Shown here piece by piece: positions 24,401 to 39,400 of a stretch of DNA of 64,000 nt. A program made the position numbers and the translations under genes. Origin of the DNA: Saturnia japonica (taxonomy: Eukaryota > Arthropoda > Insecta > Lepidoptera > Saturniidae); NCBI GenBank assembly GCA_033032175.1, contig CM065326.1:13844001-13908000 (forward strand), read 5' to 3'. The notes below the pieces were generated by a model, which saw only the letters and a list, made by a program, of their open reading frames with translations, ran no database searches and was not told where the DNA came from. The number at the start of each line of letters is the position of its first letter. Position 1 is the first letter of the stretch.

Positions 24401-27400
24401 AAAATACATATGCATTTAACACCCAGACACACTGTTGATAATCATGCACAATTCCTGCACTGGTTCGAATCCGCGACCTCTCGGAGACTTACCCAGAGAC
24501 GCAGAAGTTGGCTCCGAGGGGACAGCTCTCGTAAGGGCATGGCGGTCCAGTCGGATATGGATTCCTCGTGACACTATCAACGACCACACCGCAACGGAAA
24601 TACTTCTGAAAATAAATATAGTATATTATTAAAACTTGAGAGCATGACAAATAAAATAGACATAAATACATACATGCATCCATGCTTACACTCGAAAAAC
24701 GTAACCCTCCTTTTTCGCAGTCGGGTGAAAAGAAGAAAGTATTTTAATCAAATCCTTCCCCCGATCAAATCGGGGACGTTCTGAAGAAAGGTTAGGTCAA
24801 GAGTACTCTAAACCGACGAGTATGCATGAAATGATTAATGAATATTGAAGAAGCGAAAAATGTACGCCAGGATCGTAGCAGGTGGAAGGACGTGGTTTTT
24901 GCCTAACCCGTTAAGAAAAAGGCGTGATTTATGTATGTATGTATTGATAAATTGATGGTTGTTAACGAGGACTGACCTGCAGTTTACACGCGTGCACATA
25001 TCGCCGGCAGTAGTTAGCGACCGCGCGGGCAGTGAGCCGCTCCGGCGGCGCCGGACAGCCCGTGTGCGGCGGCAGTGTGAGCCAGCCGGCCGGCGAGAGT
25101 GTCCGGACGTCCGGCGGGAACGTTTGCCACGCGCCGCCCGCCTGGCCCCGGCCTAGTACCACGTGATCGACGCGCTTGTCCGGCTCGTGGCGCCATTCGA
25201 TCAGCGAGTCCGCCTGGATGCCAAGGTCTGCGCACGGTCTTAACAGGTTGTCCATCTGAAATCACCACACTACATTATATAGAACACTAATTTTAGGAAA
25301 AACAAAGGCAACTTCAATGATTTTGAGATGTTCCCTGGTGTATCTTCGAAGTCGAAGGTCCAGTACTAATGAAATAAAAATAGGACCACCCTTGAGGCAA
25401 CCCCTTTCCAACGAAAAAAGAATCATCCAAATCGGTTTATAAACAAAGAAGTTGAAGAGCTGAAGAAATGAAGAACATGTATTAAAAAAACAAACATTCG
25501 AATTGAGAACCCTCCTTTTCATGAAAGTCGTTTAAAAACAAAGTCCCCTCCGCGTTTGTCTGCCTGTCTGTCTGAACGCGGTAAACTAAAAAACTATCGA
25601 ACGGATTTTCATACGGTTTTAATCAATGGACGGAGTGATTCACGAGGAAGGTGTTATTAGGTATCGAGATATATTCTGTTTATACTGATAATCATACATC
25701 TAACACATTTTATCGGGCTTTTGAGTTGGAATATTTCTGAATTCTGCGCCCGAGTTCCTCGCACCCCTTGAACCCTCGGGTAAAGAGCGCCCTGCATTCC
25801 AGACTAAGGGTTTCATCAATGGACAGAGTGATTCACGAGGAAGGTGTTATTAGGTATCGAGATATATTCTGTTTATACTGATAATCATACATCTAACACA
25901 TTTTATCGGGCTTTTGAGTTGGAATATTTCTGAATTCTGCGCCCGAGTTCCTCGCACCCCTTGAACCCTCGGGTAAAGAGCGCCCTGCATTCCAGACTAA
26001 GGGTTTCATCAATGGACAGAGTGATTCACGAGGAAGGTGTTATTAGGTATCGAGATATATTCTGTTTATACTGATAATCATACATCTAACACATTTTATC
26101 GGGCTTTTGAGTTGGAATATTTCTGAATTCTGCGCCCGAGTTCCTCGCACCCCTTGAACCCTCGGGTAAAGAGCGCCCTGCATTCCAGACTAAGGGTTTC
26201 ATCAATGGACAGAGTGATTCACGAGGAAGGTGTTATTAGGTATCGAGATATATTCTGTTTATACTGATAATCATACATCTAACACATTTTATCGGGCTTT
26301 TGAGTTGGAATATTTCTGAATTCTGCGCCCGAGTTCCTCGCACCCCTTGAACCCTCGGGTAAAGAGCGCCCTGCATTCCAGACTAAGGGTTTCATCAATG
26401 GACAGAGTGATTCACGAGGAAGGTGTTATTAGGTATCGAGATATATTCTGTTTATACTGATAATCATACATCTAACACATTTTATCGGGCTTTTGAGTTG
26501 GAATATTTCTGAATTCTGCGCCCGAGTTCCTCGCACCCCTTGAACCCTCGGGTAAAGAGCGCCCTGCATTCCAGACTAAGGGTTTCATCAATGGACAGAG
26601 TGATTCACGAGGAAGGTGTTATTAGGTATCGAGATATATTCTGTTTATACTGATAATCATACATCTAACACATTTTATCGGGCTTTTGAGTTGGAATATT
26701 TCTGAATTCTGCGCCCGAGTTCCTCGCACCCCTTGAACCCTCGGGTAAAGAGCGCCCTGCATTCCAGACTAAGGTTTTCATAAATTCTTAGCATTACCCG
26801 ACCTAAGTGGTGGCATAGCACAATATTTTATTCACTTCCACTCTTCTTTATCAGCTACCATACCAGTTTTCACACAATCCACCCATACTAGGAACGTAAC
26901 GATATCGATATAGGCCGATAAATTGGTATCACCGATTACTTGTCAACCGATATCAAACAATTCGGAAAGCGCGCAAATTAACGATTTTGCGAAAGAGTCG
27001 CACGTGGGTCTGGCGCGACATTACTGTATTTGCGTTTTATAGTTTCGCACGTATCTATTATTAACTAGCGGCGCCCAATAATCGAAATTCGACCAATCGT
27101 TTACCATTTGCAGTATTCATGAACCTAAACAATGAGTATTATCTACATCACTTGCTGTCACTTTTCAACGAGTGACAATGTCAATATTTTAGAGGGTCTA
27201 AGTTCAATGGTACCGGCCAGGTTAGGATTGTCAGTATAAATTTATTTCTAAACTTTGATATCGGCATCATAGATTGTTCACTACAATAATCGGGTATCAT
27301 ATCGTCAGAGTTATGTATCGTGTCTTCCCTAATCCATACATTCTTCTGTATTACTTCTATATTCGTTCATACTTAACAATCTGCCAGTAATCTTCTTAAA

Positions 27401-30400
27401 ACATCTAAGGCTTTCAAAACATCATTTCATATTTAAACGAGACCGATGGTAATCTAGTCTGGAAAGGAGATGTTTATTAAGCGTGGACATTGATGTTTAC
27501 TTGTACCTGGTTGGCATATATCTCACCTGACCTTAAGTGACGATGTGGCTTCCTTCATCGAAAACTCAGTCCTGTTAGAGCACCTACGTCAATCACTTTT
27601 TTTCACGAAACCTTACTAGTAAGCTATGGCGAATTCTTTGTACGATGTTAAAATAAAATACACCACGTGTAGGTTCAAACAATTCACTTGGTAAGCAAGC
27701 TTACGGCTCGCCTGATGGTAAGCGGCTGTCGTAGCCTATGGACGCTTGTAACACTACAGGTGCCCTTCTACCCCGAGGAGCTTTGGAAACCCTACTCACC
27801 ACAGGAACATAACACAAGGTAATGTGGCTGCGATGTTCTTTGTGGTGGAAGTATTCCATCAATCGGGTTGACCCGAGTAGAAACAAACCATCGAAGAATA
27901 AAACAATTAAGATCTTCCAAACAACCGAATGTGCGTGAATATCATGTTTTTTTTCTTCAAGATAACAAAAATCTTGTAAACGCTTGCGTAACGACTAGTT
28001 ACTTATTTTTTTGTCGCGGTTTATGGTGCGCCGACCCTGTGCGATAAACTTTCGATAACTGGTAGTATAAAGCAGGGACGTAGTCGACGCGTTATAGTGT
28101 GGCTCTGACCCCCATCTCCCCTCACCCTCCCACAAAAACTTATGAATATTAGCACTTATATTACAACAGAGAGCATATTCAAATCCGGTCATGGCACACA
28201 TTGAATCGAGTTTAAATAAATTTGTGACTGTTTTTTGTTGTGTCAATGTATTCTTTTTATGGGTTATTCTTATAGGTCATTCTACAGTACCTACATAGAA
28301 CATTTGGCAACTGAATTCTATAACGTGTATTTGTCACACTTGACATTGGCAAAATTGCCTACATAGGCAGAAAGCCAAAATAAAAAAATGGTTTTATTTC
28401 TTTTTTTTATTATATGGTATTTTTGTTAAATAAGTTACTGAAGCAAATTTTTCTTTATTTTTTTTAAAGAGCTGTCTCTAATTTTGTTTTAATAAAATTA
28501 AAACATAATATATTTGATTTAATTATTAAGAAGTATGCGGTTGCATAACAGATTAAAATACTTATATGATATTTATTATTTATTTTTTATCCATTTCTTG
28601 GTGGTAAAGATAAACATGAAGAGGCATTATTCACACAGACCGCACTGTTTTTGGATTGTACCTACTGTGCTTATCATAGTACCTACACTTCACTGCGTTG
28701 GTAAAAAAAAAAACAACTAGAACGAACTAGAAATGACATGGGGGGTCAAAATATTCTAACCTCACGGTAAGTTGCTGAGTGCTCGCTTGCCACCCGCGGT
28801 TTTCCCTTGTCCCCAATGTCCCCCGATAAGATAAATCATGTCGATTCTAGAAGCACGTAACCATAATAATGGTATTTTGTAATAATATATTACGTACAAT
28901 TGATTCCGTATCAAAGTACAAACAATTTAATTCATATATTAAAGGCGCCAGCGCTCTACTTAGAAATTAATTTTCCTTGACTTAATATATATATAAAATA
29001 AAAGTGTCTGTTTGTAACATCATAATGCAGATCAAAGTAATAATTATGGCACATATGTATAACAGGACACCAATTTTTAAAATTTTTGTTTGTCTGTCTG
29101 TTTACTTGTTCCGGGTAATCTACGAAACGGTTGGACCGATTTCGACGGGACTTTCACTGATAGATAGCTGATGATATAGGAAGTAACGTAGGCTACTTTT
29201 ATTTTAGAAAAAGAATTAGGTTTTCGCGCAAGTAAAATCAATTCGGAAAAACGATTATTTTGTGGCGCTTAAATGGCTTACGCTGAGTAAACAACAAGAG
29301 ATATATCAAATTAATGTAGTACATAATTTAAGACCTTAAAAAGACCTACAAAAGTCATCGAAAGCATTTATGTTTATCTACTAAGGTAAACCTTACACAA
29401 TAAGCATTATTGTCTTTAAAATAACCGGGAGCAGGTGTAGCACAATTAGCGCGTATGTCCGCGATAGATGATATTCTAAAGACCACGCAAGCGCAGCCGC
29501 GGGCTCAGCTAGTATCTACACTAATATTGATGATCTCTGGATCTACAACAAAACTCAGGTGTGCGCGTTTTCTAACGGAAAATTCGTTTTCATCAATTTG
29601 AATGTAAATATATTTTTTATGCCACAACTTCTTTGTTTATGAACCGATTTGGATGATTCTTTTTTTGTTGGAAAGGGGATACCTCAACGCTACTCCTATT
29701 TCATTGGTATTGGATCTGCAACTTCGAAAATACACAAGGAAAATCTTGAAAATTAGTGTTGGTTTTATTTCTTGTTAAAAATTGTCTTGTCAATCACCGA
29801 AAGCTTGCGGATTGTTTAAAAGAAAATTTTACCAGTAGCGATATGGGGTTCTGACTTCTTCCCTCCAACCCTTCGGCGAGCTCCATCAAATCTACCTCGT
29901 ACAGACTCCGTCCGGCCGGGAGATTCGATAACCTGCAACGTCAGGTGAACAATAAATAATTCATAACTTAAAACAAGCTAAATAATTATTAAAAAAGAAA
30001 ACAAAAAACTTGAGTAAAAAAAAAAATGTAGGGGTTGTCGATTTACACTTTTAAAGCTTGAAACTCCCAAACTAACTTCACCAGCACGTGGTGCACCCTG
30101 CTGATTAACGAACGAGAAAACGACGATAGCGGGGTGGTGACTGCGTCGCGACCACCATGCATATGGTGAAAAGTACGTCATAGTGACTCGATTTTGCGTG
30201 TCGCGTTTCGGGATCAGCCTGTGCGTATCCAGTTAAATTAACGCATGCCGAGATGACAGCGGCGACCGTCGTCTATTTTTTATTTGTATCCCAGATGACG
30301 TACTTAAATATTATATATCCTATGTCACTCTCACAATTAAGAAGAATCTAACGACACTTCGTAAGCTGAAATCCATCAAGCCGTTTAGGCTATAGACCGC

Positions 30401-33400
30401 GACAAAGAAATAGACATACGTACGCTCAAAAACCATAACCCTCCTTTTGCGCAGGCGCGTAAATAAGATTGTGTCTACGTAGGACTTAATACAGTACGCA
30501 CAACACGGTGGAACAAAACGTTTCAACTCAAAGACAAAACTCTTTTAACTCGCGTTCAAAATGAAGTGTCAATCATAATCAGCGTTCCACAACAGTGCGT
30601 ATCTTAAGGCACTTTCTGCATAGCACAACCACTCTATGGAACGAGCTGTCGCCTGAGATCTTTCCGAGCCGTTACGATCTGGTGACCTTCAAGAAGAGAT
30701 CTCATTCTTCCTCAAAAAGTCGGCAACGCATCTGCGAGCCCTCTGGTGTTGCGGATGTTTGTAGGCGGCGGTGATCACTTTCCATCAGGTGCGTCGCCTC
30801 CCCATTTGCCCCCTTTTTTATCATAAATAATAATAATGTAACTTCATTTTACTCATTTTTCTTTAATTTTTTTATTATGGACACTTAAAGGATAAACCCG
30901 TTTTTATGTTTTATGTACGGAACCCTAACAAATATAACTCAATGTTTACACGGGCATAGCCCATACGGACGGGGCAGCTCCCCCTCCATCCCTCCCCCGA
31001 ACCCTAGCAAGGCGTTGGGTAAGCTTGTGGTAATCCTGCGGCTCTGTAATGGTGTTCCAGATAATGGAATCTGTCACCGACAATCACCGTTCTTTCTAGA
31101 CTGTACTGTGGTCACCATCAGGGTTCTTGTAGAGTCATATTCGCAAGTTTAGTATTAATAATAAACAACATAAGTGTTCCCCTGATCCCCCCCTCGCCCC
31201 CGCCAAAATCCTAGTTACGCCCATGAATGTTTACTCATTTACCATATTTAAAATCGCTCTTACCTGGCTCTTAGCATCTCGTCTATCGGAAGGTTTTCTG
31301 GTATGTCCTTCAAGTAAGGGACGTTCCCGTCTAGCATGAATGAAGTCACCATACCGCTGGGGCCATTGCCTATTATATATAAAAAAAGAACAATAGTTAG
31401 ATGAGTCAAATTTTAAAAATTCTTTGACCTCTAGATTCGTAGCTAAATTTAGCATCGTATTATAAAATAAAGCCCCTCGCCGCGTCTGTCCGTCTGAACG
31501 CGATATACTCAAAAACTACCGAACGAATTTTCATACGGTTGGAACGGACGGAACGATTCGTGAGGAAGGTTCAGGTGAATAATTCATTAAAATATTGTGT
31601 AAATCGGCTTAAATAATTTTGACGATAATTTTTAAAAGCATTACGCGTTCTTCCGTTGTCCACACGAGCGAAGCCGCGGGCACAACTAGTAATAAATAAA
31701 AAGGCACTTAATTAATATTATCTGAATTTAATATATTACTCATATAATGAAAGCATACATTGTAGTGTAATCTCTTAGAAAGGCCACCACTGTGTGTTTA
31801 TATTTTAATCTTTGATAAACGTAGTCTAGTAATTTCTGTGCATCGAGACGGCGCGCGGGCGGTGGGGGTCAATTATGTTGACTCTGCCAGCGAATGAGTC
31901 AAGATTCTCGAAGATTCCAGTATAATGACAATAAAATCTCTATGTTAAAAGGAAACTATAAACACAGCTCAAAATTCAACTCACTACACTTTTATAAATT
32001 ACTTATAAATATTGAAATAAAAAAACATTTTTTTATCCTTATAAGTTTAGCGTTGTGGCCATAATCTCATCTGGTCTTAAGTAACGATGTAGCGTACTTA
32101 ACTATGTACGTAAATGGTAGCACGCTAAGCCTAGTGGAAGACTGACTCTCAAGTGCAGCTGCCGGAAAACACACCTTTTGATGTTGGGAACAGATTTACA
32201 ACTTGAGGGTGGTAGCTAACCAGGCGGATATTAAAATAAGCTCTACCACTATGGTATGGTTTCATCACGATGTCAATCGACGCGGAGTCCGTACACGCTA
32301 CCAACTGAGCCATCATTGCATCCCTTTGCGTGTTTTCCATCTTGGGCCACTTTGGCCACACCCTATAAAGAATTTAAAAAATACGAAAGCAGGATATTTT
32401 TTGTATCATGGCTAGCCACTTAAAAACAGACCTAAAGATCTAGATTTAGGAAATCTATGGTAATTTGTCAAGTCTGTCATAACAAAAACAAATATTCGAC
32501 CCATAAACAAGAAAATCACAAGTCATTCGAACGTAATTTTGTCTACAGTATTTAATATCGTGCGTGTGTTGAATCGGCGCCCCGGTGCCGCGGTGGCGCC
32601 CAGACAGACCGTGTCGCCGTTCTAGTTATACTAAAGGTCACGCGCATCGCTCGATTCATTAAAACATATCATGTTTCAGAGCTTAAATATCAATTTAGAT
32701 ACTTAACACACAACGAATCACTAAAGAACACGTTCCAGGAATTTAGTATTTTAACTTTTTCCTCCCAATACAACTTTGATAATTTAATGTATGTTCGTAA
32801 AAACTTTAGGCAAGTTAGATTTTGTTAAAGATCAGCACAATGTTAATACTAGAAATAGAGATAAATTAGTCGTACAGTGTTTTAGACTTAGTAAGACTAA
32901 TATAAGTTTTTTAGGTAATAGTGTTAGGTTCTATAACAAGATCCCGAAGCACATTACTGATTTACCGGAAAACAAGTTTAAGGACCATGTCAAGCAGGTT
33001 TTCCTGTCAAAAGGTTTATTATAGGGTGGAGCATTATGTGAATGATAGTGATGTCTGGAAATGACTCCCTCTGCGCATCCACTAAGTTATTAATATTGTG
33101 CCTAATATATTAACACTACTACAGTAAAAAAAAAAGTAAACCCGATCGAGTTTCTTACCGGTTCTTCTCGATGTCTGGGATATTTTCCAAACCGGCAGTA
33201 GGTACCTAGTGTTTTGACGTTCATAAGTGCATTCTTAGGGCCTAAATTGTATAAAGATTTTATTGATTTTGATTTTGTTTTTATACTTAGGTCGAATTAG
33301 TCGAGGTAGGAGTAATTAAAGACCTTTTTGTTTAAACCCTTGCCTTCAAGAGTACCGGTTTCAGTTTTTTATCACACTTTTATAAAAAGGAGGTTATCGA

Positions 33401-36400
33401 TTCAACACGTATATGTATGTAACATTATTGGAAATATACAAAATTTTACAGGTGCATGTATGTATGTTTGCCCACGCATTTCTCCGAAACTATTAATCGG
33501 GTTGGGAACATTTTTTTATATAGGCTTCCATTTAGTTCAACTTAGGGAACAGTGCCAGTTTCATCAAAATCGGTTCAGTAGTTTTCAAGATATGGACTAA
33601 TGTGTGTAACGGGCCTAGCTTATTGGATACGAACTACGGGTGTGGTGTCAAAGAAAAAACATCTCAAAACCTTGGTCAAATTCTAGTACATGTAAGGCAT
33701 AACATTTTTTGACAAAAAAACAAAATCAATTTCAATGTTTTTGAGGAGTTCCCTGGTGTATCTTCGAAGTGGGAAATCCAAGGCCAATGAAATTAAAATG
33801 GGACCGCAAATGAGGTATTGCCTTTCCAATATAAAATATAAATATACATTCGAATCGAGTAACATCTGTCTTTTATTTGAAGTCTGTTAAAAAAAATTAC
33901 GAAATAAAAACGTAATTTAAAAAAAATATTATATGAATTATTTTTTTATATATACCTACACGAAATTAACCAACAAAACAAAATCAAAAATAAGTACGAA
34001 ACAAATCAAGAGCCTTCCATTTTTTTAACGGTTAGTGCCAGGCAAATAAAAGATATACTAGGGTGGGCCAAATAAAACTTTTAATTTTTTTTTATTAATT
34101 ACCATGAAAATATCGTCTGAGATGACGAAAAAAAAATTGTGTTAAAGTTTCAGCTCTTAATATTAATATTAAGAGGTGGCGCATTAGAGTTTTTCTTTTT
34201 TTCTTTAGTCCCATACAAAAAAATTCATATCTTACCATTCGTTGTTCGTACAGCAAAATTTTTCAAGAGTTTTTTGTAGGAAATTGAACGTTCTACAAAA
34301 AAGTTTTCCTACATTTTTTCGCACGCCTCGCCATTTTAAAGATATTCAAGATTGAAATTTAAAGATTTTAAGGTACATTTCTTTTTTGCTTCAGAATTTT
34401 GTAAGTCGTTAACAAATGAACGTTATGAAATGCGCAATACATATTTCTGCAGGAAATTAAATGCTCTACAAAAAAGGTCTCTTATGCTTAGTCGATTAGA
34501 ATAAGCGTTTGAAAAATATTTATGATCAAAGTTTTTGTCATCTCAGACGATATTTTCATGGTACCTAACTAAAAAAAAAAATTAAAAGTTTTTTTTGGCC
34601 CACCCTAATATACATACCTATAACATTTCTAAATAAACGATCAAACGATCTACTCTCTTACTGGTTTTTCTTGGTAAGATTTGAGTACCAGCCAATCTTT
34701 AAAAAAAAAATTTATACAGTTTTGCCTCAATCTCACTTAATTTTACGTTTATTTCTTATAATACCGATAGCCATTAGAGGCTTTTACAGGTTCACAGTGG
34801 CTTGGGGGCGAGCGCTTAAGGCACTCAGCCGCGAAAGCGAAGCAACCAGCTCAAATGGTGCCGAAGTGGCGGAACAACGGCTTGGGTTATAGTTGCAAAT
34901 AGAGCCAAAACAATATCTATAGGTATCTAAATAACTAATAAATATATTGTAATAAACGTTTATTAAATGGCATCGACAGAGGGCGTTAGTCCGCACGATT
35001 CGCGTATGCATAGTAAAAATAATCGAAAATTGGAGGTAATAAGAAAATAAGTGAGGACATTGAAATATATTGAACAATTGTAATGAAATTCATTGTACCT
35101 ACCTATTGTGGGCGAGTAAAATAAGCTTAACGCTATTGTAGTTTGAACATGTTCTTCGATCAGATATTGTGAAGTTCAATTGGGGATGCGTTCGACACGG
35201 TTAAGTGATACTAAAAACAAATAAGTCACATTGTAAATTACTTAATATCTTTGGGATAATTTAAGAAAGTACATTTTATTGCAGTTTATGGAAACATCCA
35301 TTACAATTGGGGATAATCATCAATCAATTCATCAACCAAACTATCAGTCAATTCACCAATGCAGTAGTCAGTCCATCAATCAATCCATCAACTAGTCCAT
35401 CAATCCATCAATAAATCAATCCATCAACCAATCAATCCATCAATCAATAGTTTATAATGAACATCCTTACGCTAGAACACAGAAAGGCATGTTCCAAACT
35501 GAAACTAACACTTTCTGGAACAGGTACGTTAGAACAGCATGTTCGTTTTAGATATAACAGTTACGAGCTGTTACTCAGAAACTTTTTTGTATCTGTCCCG
35601 ATAAATACGCCTCACTAGTATGTGGAACAGCCTAGTATATACCTTTATTTAACTGTTACATGTAAATACAGTAATACCCCGCTTAGCGCGACCCCGTTAC
35701 GCGCGGTTTCACTATAACGCGAATTTCAAATTTCGCGCTCAAATGCCTCGCATTACGCGAAAGAGTGCGTATAAACATAATGTAGTCATTAACTTCTCTA
35801 AGGTCGCGGGATCTCCGCTTTCTCTGAATATTCTCTTTGAAGAATTGGGAATTCCCTGTCCTTCGACTTTGTTCTATGGGGATTTCCTCGTTCGTTTCGT
35901 GTGTTCATTTGTTCCGTAATGTTAGTTCGGTCGGCTGGCAGTTTTGTTTTAACATTTATTGGAGATACATACATAATTTAATCCTACGTTAAAAATGTCA
36001 CCTGTAAAGAAAAAAGAGCGTAAAAGCGTCACTTTGGAATTGAAGATGAAAGTGCTATGAAGAATGGAAAATGGAGGCAAAGCAACAATTGTTGGGAGAG
36101 ATTTTGGACTCTCAGAATCGACTGTGAGAACGATTTATAAAAATCGGGAAAAAATTACAATCTCCAGCGAAAGTTCAACACCTATAAGTGCAACAAAACT
36201 CTCTCGTTCGAGATCATCTATCTTAGAAAGAATGGAGAAATTACTGTCAGTCTGGATCGAAGATTAAATAAGAAGAACACACCACTAAGTCAAGATCTCA
36301 TATGCACAAAAGCAAAATCTTTGTACGAGATGCTGAAAACAAAAGAAGGAGAAGGGAGTGCCACTCCGACTTTTGCTGCCACCAGAGGCTGGTTCCATCA

Positions 36401-39400
36401 ATTCAAGCAGCGTTCTAATCTTCACAATATCCATATAACAGGCGAGGCGGCCAGCGCGGACATTCAAGCTGCAGCTGAGTTTCCAGACAAGTTTCAAGAG
36501 TTCGTTAGACGAGAGAAAATTCCTGCTTGTCTTATCTTCAATGTTGATGAGACCGCACATTACTGGAAAAAATGCCATCTCGAACATTCATTTCTAAGGA
36601 AGAACGTCAAGCCAGTGGTTTCAAAGCTGCGAAAGATCGACTAACACTTCTGCTGGGTGGTAATGCCACTGGTGATTTCAAACTGAAACCTTTACTAGTG
36701 TACCATTCAGAAACACCCCGTGCAATGCGAGGCACAGACAAGACAAGTCTACCCTATGTGGCGATCAAACAGAAAGGCGTGGGTTACACGGGAAATTTTT
36801 CAAGAATGGTATTCTAATAGTTTTTGCCCATCAGTCAAATCATACTGTGACAGAAATGGGCTTGAACCTAAAGTTATATTACTGTTAGCCAATGCCCCAG
36901 GACATCGAACCTCACTTGATACGCCAAGAGACTTAAAAGTGTACCTAAAGTTCCTTCCACCAAACACTACGTCAATATTACAACAACCTATGGACCAGGG
37001 AGCAATAGCAAACTTCAAAGCTTATTACTATCGCCGCACTTTTAGCCAACCAATTCATGAAACTGACGGGGAAGGAAGACAGTCTATGCGAGAGTGGTGG
37101 AAGTCATACAACATTATGAAGTCTATTCACAACATAGAAGAGGCTTGGAAGGAAGTTAAAATGAGTTGTATGAATGGGGTGTGGCGTAATCTTTGGCCAG
37201 ATGTAGTGGAAGCACCTAGAAGAATTGTCCAGATGCAGAGACAAGTGCTTGAAGACATTGCTGCAATGATTGAGGGGTCTGAACTTGAAGATGTCACGGT
37301 AGAAGATCCCGTAGAACTTGTAGCAACGCACGACGATCCTATCAGCAATGAAGATCTGATCGAGTTACAGAATAATCCTATCTACGATGAGGAAGAACAA
37401 GTAGAAGAGGAAGTTTTATCTTCAGGGGAAATACAAAATGCACTTTCAAAAATTTATTCAGGTTTGGACATGTTGCAGAGTATAGACAATAATGATGACC
37501 TCTTCACCGTGTGTCAAACAATTAAAAACAGTGTTGGGTGTTATGAACGTATTTTACAAGAACGTAAACAAAACGCTACCCAAAAGACAATAGATGTATT
37601 TTTCCGTAAAAAATAAGAGTATGTATTGCATAAAGTGTTCTTAGAATTAAAGTGATTGATTAAAATGATTTGTATTTTTTTGTATTAAATTTTGACTATG
37701 TTTAATCATAAACCTCGATATACGCGAACTTCAGTTAACGCGGTTTTTTTCGGAACGTATCCCTCGCGTAAAGCGGGGTATTACTGTACCTGTTATTTTT
37801 ACCTGTTCAGATAAATACGCCTCATTCCCTACTCTTATGAATGTTTGTCCACGCGGTGATGCACGCGGTTTACCTCAATTCTACAAATAAGGCAATCAAA
37901 AATGCGTAAGCGACTGAAGGAAAATCAACAGCGTTACAAATAAAAACAAAATAATTGCACCATTGTTTCATTAGTTACCTATGTTTTTCATTGAAGGGTT
38001 TTATATAAGAAACTAGCTGTGTCCGTGGCTGCGCTCGCGCGGAATGCAATTTGCCGTCGACCGGACACTCGTGCGAATCCCGCTCCAGGTTATTCTAAAG
38101 TTTTTTTTTTATTGTGAGTGATCCTTAGAAGATATAAATATGCTCTCGCTAACTATTTTGTAGGTCTTTTTAAGAGTTACTCGCTATAATATCAGCTATC
38201 TGCCAGTGAAAGTCCCGTCGAAATCGGTCCAACCGTTTCGGAGATTACCACTAATAAAAAAAAGACAGACATCAAAAAATTGAAAAACCAGATGTTTTGT
38301 TATAAGTCTAGTATATAGGTACTTTCATATTATTACCTGTTATTTTAACATTATAAACAGACACTTCCATTTGTAGCAAAAAAAATAAGAGCGGCTCAAA
38401 AGGCAGGGAGCGGGGTATCAAAAAGAAAAAGAAAAATGCGGCTGTCAAAAAAATAATAATAAAAAAGGAGGTGGACCTAAAAAAAAAGTCGAACGGAGGG
38501 TGACGGGAAAACAAAAAAAAAGCGAGGGGGCTGGGACACGGACTTTTGGATAGACAAGTAGTGCTGGATCATGGGCACAAAAAGAGGAGCTGCCTTTTCG
38601 AGAATTATATGTTTCCATCCCTGCCGGACATAAAGCCAGGAAACCGAGATAAGTGGATATTTGTTTAATAAACCTTGTGACCCCAAGTGTGTTTTTCTTA
38701 AATACGATCCACCTGGGGTACAGCCGGCTCTACAGCATGGATTTTAACAAAGGCGCCCTGAGATTTATTGAGGTCATGAACTCTCGCCGGCGAGCTAGGC
38801 GGTGTTGTAGCCTGCTACAAGAAATGGCACCAACAACGTGGAACTCGAAGACCCAAAGTGATAAATAATGGTGTAACAATACTTAATTATCTTGTGTAGA
38901 ACTATAATCCAACACTTAGTACAACATTTATTTTCCCAACCTTCAAACTACTGATTGGCAACTACGGCTTCAATTAATAACTTTAATTTTAATTTTCATT
39001 TAACATTATTTGTCACTATTAATGTCATTAGTTATTACCTACTTTATTCGTTAAAGTTATTACATTAATTTTGTACACAAACATTACAATATCTAATAAG
39101 AATAAGCAAAGAAAAATACGGAATCTGCATAACATTAATTTCTTAAAACTTATTTTTTTTATCTAACTTTAAAGTATTATCTTAATAATTCATGTTATTA
39201 AAAAGTAGTAATTTTGTTGATAACATCAATTTTTTTAACTAATATATTGTGTTTTGTTAATAATATTATATTTTTTCAAGTATTGTTCAGTAATACTTTG
39301 TTGATAACATAACTTTCTTTTTAGGTACCTACATAACATTACTTCATTAATGTTTTTAAATGTTTTTTTTCAAGGATTCTTTTAATTGTTGAATCATTTG

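Noticed and set aside
22730..25255. Several separate small genes in the GC-rich blocks
   Set aside because: They are OSGIN exons 4-7: splice sites and phases join them into one protein.
25622..26779. CRISPR-like array
   Set aside because: Units are contiguous identical repeats without unique spacers, in a eukaryotic intron.
38308..38686. ORFs inside the LTRs (also 44892-45253)
   Set aside because: Low-complexity poly-Phe/Lys translations of LTR sequence, present in both LTRs.
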